Below, piece after piece: positions 1-5,149 of a stretch of DNA of 9,059 nucleotides; positions within the stretch are counted from its first letter, which is position 1, and each line of letters begins with the position of its first letter. The stretch is from contig JAUSJS010000365.1 in the NCBI GenBank assembly GCA_030647575.1, forward strand, positions 1 through 9,059, given 5' to 3'. The stretch is from Candidatus Limnocylindrales bacterium (lineage in GTDB: Bacteria; Chloroflexota; Limnocylindria; Limnocylindrales; CSP1-4). Below the pieces are notes generated by a model. The model did not search any database, was not told the origin of the DNA, and saw only the letters and a program-made list of their open reading frames with translations. The position numbers and the translations under genes were made by a program.

Positions 1-32
1 ACGACGGCTCCCGCGATCTATAGGCTCTCCCT

Positions 33-48
33 CCCGCCAAACAGCGGG
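33..48. other. Small GC-rich inverted repeat in the left margin
   Basis: CCCGC at 33-37 and GCGGG at 44-48 can pair across a 6-nt loop. No T-run follows on either side, so a classical terminator is not supported. It could belong to the end of an upstream gene or to the leader of the gene starting at 91. A 5-bp GC stem is common by chance in DNA of this composition. Confidence 0.15.
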
Positions 49-90
49 CGGCTGACACGGCGACGGGTTGTCCCGCAGGTTGGAGAGCCC

Positions 91-1134
91 GTGCGAGACA
101 CGCAGGACGTCTTCGAAATCGTTGGCGCCTTTGAAGATGAGGTTCGCGAGCTCGCAGGGTCCGCGGGTGTCGATGCTGCGACTCTCGCGCATCGCGTCAT
201 TCAGGTCGCTGGGGAGCTCGGGCTTCGGGAGCGCCTGGGCGAGGCCGGCGAGAGAGCCGTTCAGGCGAGTCTCAAATCCGCGTACCTCGAGTACCCCTAC
301 GTACGCCCCCGGTCTGCTGCTGTGCGACTGGCGGTCGGTTACGTGGCGGCTGAGCTCCTCGATTTCGGCCTTATCGACGCCGCCGTTGTGGCGGGCCTTG
401 AAACCCAGCTTCGGTCGACCGATGGCGCGTTCGATGCTCTTGGACCGGAAAAAGCACCCACGTGGCTACCTCGGCCCATTCGCGGCCGGGACGAGCACGG
501 ACCAATAGACGATTGGGCACGATTAGTTCGATCCGATCCGCGCACTCTCCCTGTGACGAGGTTCGGGCTAGTGGTGGCCGAGACGTCCACCGTGCGTAGT
601 CTCGATTGGCCTCGGCCTACAGAGCGACGGCGCCGCACCCTTGTCCCCGCGGGCGAAGCAGGCGCGCTCGCGGCCTCCGAGGACCAGTTGTTTGGCTCGA
701 TCGTGCTTCCTCTCATCGACTATCCGCGGGCGTTCGACCCCGACGGTCCTCTCGTGTTTCGAACCTTCACCATGCGGTTCCAATCCACCAAAGCCCCATG
801 GTTGACAATCAACTCCGCGGCTGCGGCTACACTCGGCTGGCATCCAGACGCCACGAACCTGTGTGGCTGGGCGAGCCGCGACGGCGAACCTCGGATCAAG
901 TCCACCATCTGGATGGATGGCCTCATCGAAGCTCCTTCGCCCGAGCTCGACGATCAGCCCGCCCGCGGCTCGTTCCTCGAGGCGACGACCGAAGCCATCG
1001 ACGAGTTGGAGGCGACCTTCGGTCGACTACTTGTCGTCGAGTCGGTGGACCGCGAGGCGAGCGAAGACGGGCGGGCGGTTAGCCAGAACGCAAGACGATT
1101 CTGGGATTGGCGCGATTATCAAGTGAACCATTGA
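91..1134 (+). CDS. Hypothetical protein of unknown family (347 aa)
   Basis: I do not recognise this protein. The GTG start at 91 is preceded by a GGAGAG-like ribosome binding site at 82-87, with short spacing. The frame is open to the left edge of the window with no other ATG, GTG or TTG, so a start outside the window is possible. The product looks soluble: the N-terminal third (about residues 1-110) is Ala/Leu/Glu-rich and probably helical, residues 130-205 are Arg/Pro-rich, and a more conserved-looking block lies at about 205-285 with aromatic residues (FRTFTMRF, LGWHP, GWASRDG, IWMDG). There is no signal peptide, membrane segment or familiar catalytic motif. It converges on the toxin-antitoxin block. 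Codon use differs from the core genes: of the first 40 codons 15 end in A or T, against 3 of 40 in hflX, which suggests foreign origin. The gene is likely real because of its length and the breadth of its composition; function unknown. Confidence 0.72.
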   Translation: MRDTQDVFEIVGAFEDEVRELAGSAGVDAATLAHRVIQVAGELGLRERLGEAGERAVQASLKSAYLEYPYVRPRSAAVRLAVGYVAAELLDFGLIDAAVVAGLETQLRSTDGAFDALGPEKAPTWLPRPIRGRDEHGPIDDWARLVRSDPRTLPVTRFGLVVAETSTVRSLDWPRPTERRRRTLVPAGEAGALAASEDQLFGSIVLPLIDYPRAFDPDGPLVFRTFTMRFQSTKAPWLTINSAAAATLGWHPDATNLCGWASRDGEPRIKSTIWMDGLIEAPSPELDDQPARGSFLEATTEAIDELEATFGRLLVVESVDREASEDGRAVSQNARRFWDWRDYQVNH

Positions 1135-1145
1135 GGCGGGCGATG

Positions 1146-1174
1146 GCAGACGGTCTGCTGCCCAGTGTGCAGAC
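1146..1174. other. GCAGAC inverted repeats between convergent genes
   Basis: In the 84-bp gap between the two convergent genes, GCAGAC (1146-1151), GTCTGC (1153-1158) and GCAGAC (1169-1174) form a perfect 13-bp palindrome and an alternative 6-bp stem with a 10-nt loop. An AT-rich patch (ATAACTTACATTAT, 1175-1188) follows. The position suits a bidirectional terminator, but neither strand has a proper T-tract, so this is weak. A protein-binding palindrome is the alternative. Confidence 0.25.
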
Positions 1175-1218
1175 ATAACTTACATTATCGGAAGTGGGAT
1201 CGGCGGCTCGTACCGAGA

Positions 1219-1611
1219 TCAGCCGGACCCTGGCGAGATGACATGAAGGCCAGCGGCACGAGCCGCCACAGCCTGGCGGGTGTCGTAGGTGATGAACGCT
1301 TCGATCTCGACCCCCAGTCGAAGGGCGGCCGCGATATGGATCGCGTCGAGCGAACGCAGGCCGGGCCCGCCGGTCGCGCCGGCGACGCTGGCGAGGTCCC
1401 TGTCGAACTCGACGAACGACAGCAACGCGAACAGTTGATGGCAGGGGTCGGCATCGGGGTTGGCGCGCGCCACGGCCTTGGTCACCTCGACGATCGCGAC
1501 CCGGCTCGATACGAGGCTGCGGCCGCGCACGACATCCTGGAGCGGGCCCGTCTCGAGCTCGTGAATGACCAACTTGGTCAGCGCCGAGGCGTCCAGATAG
1601 ATGCTGCTCAG
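1219..1611 (-). CDS. PIN-domain (VapC-type) toxin ribonuclease, probable CTG start
   Basis: A 130-residue PIN protein; such toxins are metal-dependent RNases held inactive by the cognate antitoxin. With a CTG start at 1611 the N-terminus reads MSSIYLDASALTKLV, the usual VapC opening. The acidic residues are D7, E42 (VAIVEVTKA), D89 (SLDAIHIAAAL) and D110 (ITYDTR), a full PIN set. The first ATG/GTG/TTG in frame is a TTG at 1572, and it would remove the first beta strand and D7, so it is unlikely to be the real start. The CTG overlaps the TGA stop of the antitoxin gene as CTGA, exactly where ATGA or GTGA couples many TA pairs. Partner: the Phd/YefM gene just upstream. The CTG start is inference; the PIN assignment is firm. 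Confidence 0.85.
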   Translation of the reverse strand: MSSIYLDASALTKLVIHELETGPLQDVVRGRSLVSSRVAIVEVTKAVARANPDADPCHQLFALLSFVEFDRDLASVAGATGGPGLRSLDAIHIAAALRLGVEIEAFITYDTRQAVAARAAGLHVISPGSG

Positions 1612-1889
1612 CGGTCGTCGCCCCGACGTTCGGCGAGCAGCGCCTCGGTCGCCGTGAGCCCGGTGATGGCGGATCTGGTATCCGGGAGCGCGGAGGTGTC
1701 AGGGTTCGCCGGGGCCGACACTCGCCCTTCATCGATGAGACGCGCCAGGATCGATCGTGACGCGTAAGGTGGAGCCAGTTGGGCAACGGGACGCCCAAAC
1801 AGGGTGATCTCGAATCGCTCGCCTGCATCGACCCGCCCCAGGTAGTGTCGAAGGCGATGACGAAGTTCGCGCACACCGATCTGATCCAT
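1608..1889 (-). CDS. Phd/YefM (prevent-host-death) family antitoxin
   Basis: A 93-residue protein opening IGVRELRHRLRHYLGRVDAGE, followed by FEITLFGRPVAQLAP at about residues 26-40. This is the typical Phd/YefM fold: an N-terminal DNA-binding dimer with the GRPVA strand. The tail (residues 45-93) is Ala/Asp/Arg-rich and would be the flexible toxin-binding part. It should neutralise the PIN toxin encoded by the overlapping gene and repress its own promoter. The ATG at 1889 is inside a long palindrome and has no Shine-Dalgarno sequence; a TACCTT hexamer ends 7 nt before it, which suggests a leaderless transcript. The gene lies 37 bp after the HEPN gene, so read-through from the upstream operon is also possible. 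Confidence 0.87.
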   Translation of the reverse strand: MDQIGVRELRHRLRHYLGRVDAGERFEITLFGRPVAQLAPPYASRSILARLIDEGRVSAPANPDTSALPDTRSAITGLTATEALLAERRGDDR

Positions 1890-1909
1890 GTGTCACAAGG
1901 TAACACATG
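1887..1909 (-). promoter_or_regulatory. Palindromic operator overlapping a leaderless promoter of the antitoxin
   Basis: Arms at 1887-1896 (CATGTGTCAC) and 1900-1909 (GTAACACATG) are inverted copies matching at 9 of 10 positions around a 3-bp centre. On the minus strand the centre covers TACCTT (1902-1897), a TANNNT -10 hexamer exactly 7 nt before the ATG at 1889. Antitoxins of the Phd family bind palindromes at their own promoters, so autorepression by blocking the -10 and the transcription start is the natural reading. The function is inference; the symmetry is visible. Confidence 0.7.
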
Positions 1910-1927
1910 TCAAACGCGAGGTCGTCG

Positions 1928-2344
1928 TCAGGCTGCCTGAACTGACTCGACCTCGACCCCGAGGTGAGCTGCAGCCAGCGCGACAATCTCCCGGGCGTCG
2001 GCCAACCAATGTTGCGCCTGGTCGCGGCTGATGGGCGGATCATCGACCTCGGGATGCCGGGACCAGGACAGCACAGCTGACAGGACCGCGATGTCGAGGC
2101 ATGCAAGGGTCCGCTGGAGGTCGCTGTCACAGCGAAGGGTCAGGTACACCAGATCGTGGGTCCGGGTCGGTTCCTCACCGGTCGAAGCGATCGCAGCCTT
2201 CAGCGCCTTCTCAGCGGCCTGATGCGCGAACTGCGCGGCGCCACGAGCAGGCGCGGAGGCCGTCCCGAGGAGCGATCGCGCCGCCGCGAGATCCCCGACG
2301 GCGGTACGAAGCCACCAGGCTGCTGAGTCAGCGGGCCGTGTCAC
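1928..2344 (-). CDS. HEPN-domain toxin of a MNT/HEPN pair (HepT-like)
   Basis: A 138-residue, all-helical protein in which QAAEKALKAAI (42-52), PTRTHDLVYL (59-68) and SRHPEVDD (95-102) match the HEPN family found beside minimal nucleotidyltransferases. R107-x4-H112 (RDQAQH) fits the HEPN RNase signature Rx4-6H, so RNA cleavage is plausible. The chosen GTG at 2344 lies within the end of the nucleotidyltransferase gene (17-nt overlap), as is common in this module. The same frame stays open upstream to another GTG at 2644, so an automatic caller might report one 238-residue protein; its first about 100 residues would be an out-of-frame reading of the nucleotidyltransferase and are not credible. 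No membrane segment or signal peptide. Fourth gene of the operon beginning at 3307. Confidence 0.82.
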   Translation of the reverse strand: MTRPADSAAWWLRTAVGDLAAARSLLGTASAPARGAAQFAHQAAEKALKAAIASTGEEPTRTHDLVYLTLRCDSDLQRTLACLDIAVLSAVLSWSRHPEVDDPPISRDQAQHWLADAREIVALAAAHLGVEVESVQAA

Positions 2345-2633
2345 GGGCGTACACGCTGCGACCTTCCTCGAGGGCCCAGTAGAGGACGCCCGATGGATGT
2401 CCGGCGATCTCGTCGACCGAGGCCACGACGATGTCGGCCGGCACCGGGATATCCGCGAACGAACGCCGGATGGCCACCCTGGCCGCCATCCGATCCGGCA
2501 CGTCGTCCAGGACGACCAGCAATTCATAATCGCTGTCGGCCCGTGCATCGCCACCAGCGCGGGCACCAAACAGGATGATTCGAATCGGGTCGACGACGCG
2601 GACGATGCGTCCCCGACGATGGTCGTCAGCCAC
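2328..2633 (-). CDS. MNT-type nucleotidyltransferase antitoxin, degenerate and probably frameshifted
   Basis: A 101-residue reading from GTG 2633 has the minimal nucleotidyltransferase core: VVDPIRIILFG (13-23), the nucleotide-binding loop 23-37, and VPADIVVAS (64-72) with the third carboxylate D67. Known MntA antitoxins silence HepT by AMPylation and carry GS-x10-DxD. Here the loop reads GA-x10-DYE (A24 for Ser, E37 for Asp), so activity may be reduced or lost. The first 8 residues (MADDHRRG) do not look like the family. Reading instead from GTG 2644, which overlaps the PIN stop as GTGA, gives MIDPWLTTIVG, which does, but needs a one-base shift at the GGGG run (2614-2611) to join the rest. 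I infer a 1-nt deletion, a sequencing error, or less likely recoding. If frameshifted, the gene spans 2644-2328. Confidence 0.75.
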   Translation of the reverse strand: MADDHRRGRIVRVVDPIRIILFGARAGGDARADSDYELLVVLDDVPDRMAARVAIRRSFADIPVPADIVVASVDEIAGHPSGVLYWALEEGRSVYARDTAR

Positions 2634-2644
2634 GGATCGATCAC
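2609..2644 (-). other. Suspected frameshift at the 5' end of the MNT gene
   Basis: The GTG at 2644 is in a GTGA overlap with the PIN stop and encodes a family-like N-terminus. The conserved body of the enzyme is in the -1 frame from the GGGG run at 2614-2611 onward. The span from 2644 to the stop at 2328 is 317 nt, one short of a multiple of three, which fits the loss of one base. Confidence 0.5.
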
Positions 2645-3054
2645 CGGCGCCGGCCGATCGGCAGCTCCGTCGGAGTCGGCATCGACACGACGTGGCCCGC
2701 GCCGCGGCGCAAGCGGTCGTCGATGGTGACCAGCGGCACGTCGTAGACGAGCGCCAGCGCCACGTATTCGGCGTCATAGGACTTCGCCCAGCCGAGCGAA
2801 CGTGCGAGGTCCCATGCGCGCTCGTCGAGGTCGTCTGGACGCACGTAGCGGATCGGCAAGCCCCCCAGCCGGGTGACGGCCACACGGCTGTGCTCAGGTG
2901 GCACGTCGCCTCGATACGCCATCTCACAGAGGCTCGAGGTCACCTCTGACCTGAGGAGATCTGGCGCGATCATGTCGTGACCCTGCAGGGGTCCCAGGAC
3001 GCCTCCCGCGAGGCTGACCTGGACGATCACGCTGGCATCGACGACCAGCAGCAC
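2641..3054 (-). CDS. PIN-domain (VapC-type) toxin ribonuclease
   Basis: A 137-residue PIN protein beginning MLLVVDASVIVQVSL. The acidic site is complete: D6, E37 (LRSEVTSSL), D94 (SYDAEYVALA) and D112 (VTIDDRL), so it should be an active metal-dependent RNase. The GTG start at 3054 is one base after the stop of the HTH antitoxin gene. The frame stays open upstream to 3201, but that extension is Arg/Ser-rich, antisense-like and out of place before the first PIN strand, so it is rejected. The stop TGA (2643-2641) overlaps a GTG as GTGA, linking it to the MNT/HEPN pair. Its antitoxin is most likely the upstream HTH protein. It differs clearly from the other PIN toxin in this window (1219-1611), so this is not a local duplication. 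Confidence 0.87.
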   Translation of the reverse strand: MLLVVDASVIVQVSLAGGVLGPLQGHDMIAPDLLRSEVTSSLCEMAYRGDVPPEHSRVAVTRLGGLPIRYVRPDDLDERAWDLARSLGWAKSYDAEYVALALVYDVPLVTIDDRLRRGAGHVVSMPTPTELPIGRRR

Positions 3055-3055
3055 G

Positions 3056-3307
3056 TCAATGGCCCGCTCGCGACCGACGGACGGCCGCGACCACATCCGG
3101 CATCGGCCCGCCCCAGAACGTTGTCTGCCACTCGGGCGGGAGCGGGACCGTGTCCTGGAACCGACCGAGGACCTCGTCGAGGTCCTTCTCCTCGAGTACA
3201 TGCTGTGTCCCGACCTTCGTCGCCCGAAGGCGACCCTCGCGGATCCATCGGCGGATGGTCTCCGGGTTGCGTCGGGCTCGACGGGCGGCTTCCGGTACGG
3301 TCAACAT
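3056..3307 (-). CDS. Excisionase/MerR-like HTH antitoxin
   Basis: An 83-residue protein. Residues 1-48 form a winged helix of the excisionase (HTH_17) kind: LTVPEAARRARRNPETIRRWI is the helix-turn-helix (about 2-22), GRLRATKVGTQHVLEEKDLDEVL the wing and third helix (about 25-47). The tail, with PPEWQTTFWGG (57-67), would wrap the PIN toxin. Such HTH proteins paired with PIN genes act as antitoxins and autorepressors; they are not phage excisionases despite the domain name. ATG at 3307 has no Shine-Dalgarno sequence. First gene of the four-gene block HTH-PIN-MNT-HEPN, with 1 nt or less between, or overlapping, the next genes. Confidence 0.85.
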   Translation of the reverse strand: MLTVPEAARRARRNPETIRRWIREGRLRATKVGTQHVLEEKDLDEVLGRFQDTVPLPPEWQTTFWGGPMPDVVAAVRRSRAGH

Positions 3308-3322
3308 TGTTGTTGCATACTA
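3302..3322 (-). promoter_or_regulatory. Probable promoter of the HTH-PIN-MNT-HEPN operon
   Basis: On the minus strand TAGTAT (3322-3317) is a TANNNT -10-like hexamer ending 9 nt before the ATG at 3307, in a locally AT-rich patch rare in this window. The start region also holds a small palindrome CAACA-T-TGTTG (3302-3312) that could be an operator. No clear -35 is seen. The transcript would have a leader of only a few nucleotides. Confidence 0.45.
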
Positions 3323-3371
3323 CATCATCAGACCAGGATGAGCAGGCCGATCGGCACGCCGGCCCGAGGCG

Positions 3372-4328
3372 TCAGGTGTTGCTGCCGGTGATGATCAGGA
3401 GTGCTGGTCCATCGGGCCGCGGGATCGCCTCCAGACCGGCCCAGGCAGCGGCCGCGGCGCCCTCCACGGTGATCCCGAGCTCGTCGGTCAGGATCGCCTG
3501 TGCCGCTCGGAGCCGCTCCTCCGAGACGAGGACCATGTCGTCGACTCGACCGGCCATGAGCGCGACGGCAGCCGGGATCGCCACGCGGGAGGCGATCCCG
3601 TCGGCATAGGTCGCCGCCGACGGCGTATCGATCGGCCGGCCGGCGCGCCAGCTGAGGGTCATCGCCGGCGCCGCCTCCGCCTGGACACCGATGACCCGGC
3701 ATCCCGGCGCCATTTCGCGCAACCACGAAGCGACCCCGTTGATCAGCGACCCGTTGCCGACGGGCACGAGGACCGCCACGGGCGCCGGCAGAAAGCCGGC
3801 CTGGACCGCGTCGGTGACCTCGAGGGCCAGCGTCGCGGCACCGGTCGCGATCCGCGGGTCGTCGCCGTCGACCAGGAGCTCCGCGCCATGCTCGGCGGCG
3901 TAGGCCTCGGAGCCGGCCCGCGCGTCGTCGAAGTCCTCCCCCGACTCGATCACGGTGGCGCCGAGCGCTCGCATCCGCGCGATCTTGGCCCGATTGGCGT
4001 GACGAGACGTGAACACGACGGCCGGAACGCCGAGCGCGCGGGCAGCATAGGCGACACCCTGACCGAAGTTGCCGGCGGAGGCGACCACCACGGCCCGGTC
4101 GGGCCCCACCCTCCCCTCCTCCGCCAGGGCGTGGAGCGCGACCCAGGTCCCGCGGCCCTTGAACGAGCGAATCGGGTTGACCGTCTCGACCTTGACGATG
4201 ACCGGGATCCCGGCGCGCGCGGACAGCCCTTCGTGGACGTATTGCGGGGAGTCGAGGAAGACCGGGGCGATCCTCGCCCGGGCCCGGCGGATCCGCTCGA
4301 GCGAAAGGGCGTCCTGGGCGTCGATCAC
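3372..4328 (-). CDS. Threonine/serine dehydratase-like PLP enzyme (fold type II)
   Basis: A 318-residue enzyme of the IlvA/TdcB superfamily, which deaminates L-threonine or L-serine to 2-ketobutyrate or pyruvate using PLP. Visible motifs: the PLP lysine K57 in NPIRSFKGRG (51-60), substrate loop SAGNFGQG (84-91), phosphate-binding glycines in PVGNGSLING (189-198), and the pyridine-contacting S315 in ITGSNT. The usual GGGGL loop is changed to GNGSL, so the substrate may differ from threonine. There is no C-terminal ACT domain, so allosteric isoleucine control is not expected. GTG 4328 gives the normal family length; the frame is open to 4508, but that extension is not enzyme-like. No Shine-Dalgarno sequence; a GTGGC-gatcat-GCCAC inverted repeat (4329-4344) sits directly before the start. 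Stands alone, 64 bp before the toxin-antitoxin block. Confidence 0.85.
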   Translation of the reverse strand: MIDAQDALSLERIRRARARIAPVFLDSPQYVHEGLSARAGIPVIVKVETVNPIRSFKGRGTWVALHALAEEGRVGPDRAVVVASAGNFGQGVAYAARALGVPAVVFTSRHANRAKIARMRALGATVIESGEDFDDARAGSEAYAAEHGAELLVDGDDPRIATGAATLALEVTDAVQAGFLPAPVAVLVPVGNGSLINGVASWLREMAPGCRVIGVQAEAAPAMTLSWRAGRPIDTPSAATYADGIASRVAIPAAVALMAGRVDDMVLVSEERLRAAQAILTDELGITVEGAAAAAWAGLEAIPRPDGPALLIITGSNT

Positions 4329-4561
4329 GTGGCGATCATGCCACGGCCGTCGGCTCCGGACAAAGAAACGCCCGAAGGAACCACCGGTCCGTAGTCCGCG
4401 CCGCTGATTTGCATCCGCGACACTGCTTTCGGTCCAGAGCCCCTTCGAGCAAGGCCTACGATAGCCGCCCGTCAACCGGCTGGCTACGGACTTATCAACG
4501 ACTTTCACCGAAGTCGTGCGTCTGGGGCGGCCTTGTCCACAGCTTGTCCACTGCGTGCGGG
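4329..4561. other. 233-bp intergenic region with DnaA-box-like 9-mers
   Basis: No gene is supported here. On the plus strand TTGTCCACA (4533-4541), TTGTCCACT (4544-4552) and TTATCAACG (4492-4500) resemble DnaA boxes; TTGTCCACA is a good match to the form used in high-GC bacteria. An inverted repeat TAGCC (4462-4466)/GGCTA (4482-4486) is also present. There is no AT-rich unwinding stretch and no dnaA or dnaN neighbour, so this need not be an origin; DnaA-dependent regulation or DnaA titration is an alternative. Confidence 0.35.
4498..4517 (-). terminator. Possible hairpin terminator after the hflX operon
   Basis: ACGACTT (4498-4504) and AAGTCGT (4511-4517) form a 7-bp stem with a 6-nt loop, 44 bp beyond the stop of the 195-residue protein gene on the minus strand. 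No U-tract follows, so termination by this hairpin is uncertain; it may instead be a binding palindrome. Confidence 0.3.
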
Positions 4562-5149
4562 TCAGCCGTGAGGTTCCAGCTCAAGCGGCCACTCCCCTGC
4601 CTCGTCGCCTGCCTCGCCGGACCCGACCGGCAGACCGCGTTCGTCGATGGTCAGCGTGCGCCGATCGCCTTCACCCTCGATCCGCCACGTCGCGTCGTCC
4701 ACCCGAACGTAGCGGCGAGCGCCCTCGCGCACGGACAGATCCGGCGCCACCGCGGCGGCCGGCACCGTCCTCCCCTCCCCCACCGCCGTCGAGCCCGCCA
4801 GGCGCCGGGCGGTGACGGCACTCGCGATCGGTAGGCCGTCGACCTCGAGCTCGTGCTCGCCGCTCCAAGCGAACGTCAGGTGGCGCACCCCGTCGGCCGT
4901 GACGGCATTGCCGTGGAGGGACCCGCTCGGCTCGGGATGGAGGGTCAGCAGGCCGGCCGCGGTCGCGAGCTCGAGCCGCGCCGGGCGGCCGTCGACCCCG
5001 ACCTCGAGGAGGAGCGCGCCGGTCAGCGCTCCGTCGCGCGTGGTCATCGCGCGCCAGCGTCGCCCGCGCCGGCCGTCGGCGACCGACCAGACGAGCTGCG
5101 TGCCATCGGCCAGCCTCGCTCGCCCTGCCCGGCGGACCATGGCGCTCAT
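4562..5149 (-). CDS. Conserved-looking hypothetical protein, beta-rich (195 aa)
   Basis: The product has no motif I can assign to a named family. It is predicted to be cytoplasmic and mostly beta strand: short alternating strands such as GTQLVWSV (17-24), ARLELATAAGLLTLHPE (57-73), VRHLTFAWSGEHELEVDG (88-105), YVRVDDATWRIEG (147-159) and RRTLTIDERGLP (163-174). The GSLHGNAV and HLTFAW patches look conserved. The ATG at 5149 overlaps the hflX stop as ATGA, so translation is coupled to hflX and the two share a transcript. A second ATG four codons later is possible but lacks this overlap. The C-terminus ends WPLELEPHG. A carbohydrate- or lipid-binding beta-sandwich is conceivable but only a guess from strand pattern. 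Third-position G/C is high, as in hflX, so it belongs to the core genome. Confidence 0.78.
   Translation of the reverse strand: MSAMVRRAGRARLADGTQLVWSVADGRRGRRWRAMTTRDGALTGALLLEVGVDGRPARLELATAAGLLTLHPEPSGSLHGNAVTADGVRHLTFAWSGEHELEVDGLPIASAVTARRLAGSTAVGEGRTVPAAAVAPDLSVREGARRYVRVDDATWRIEGEGDRRTLTIDERGLPVGSGEAGDEAGEWPLELEPHG

Noticed and set aside
1079..1906. 275-residue minus-strand open frame across both genes of the Phd-PIN pair
   Set aside because: Arg/Pro-rich translation without motifs, while the two short frames beneath it match Phd and PIN families.
1908..1913. TTGACA as a -35 element for the Phd antitoxin gene
   Set aside because: It is only 5 bp from the TACCTT hexamer, and with a normal 16-18 bp spacer there is no -10 before the ATG. 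Probably chance overlap with the palindrome.
1928..2644. Single 238-residue protein containing the HEPN domain
   Set aside because: Residues 12-100 are the MNT gene read out of frame (Ser/Arg/Trp-rich). Only the C-terminal 138 residues are a real domain.
3345..3364. GGCCG/CGGCC inverted repeat as terminator of the dehydratase gene
   Set aside because: Five-base GC arms with a 10-nt loop and no T-run; too weak in DNA of this composition.
4329..4508. 60-residue N-terminal extension of the dehydratase
   Set aside because: Not family-like, Arg/Ser-rich, and crosses DnaA-like boxes and a hairpin. GTG 4328 gives the normal enzyme length.
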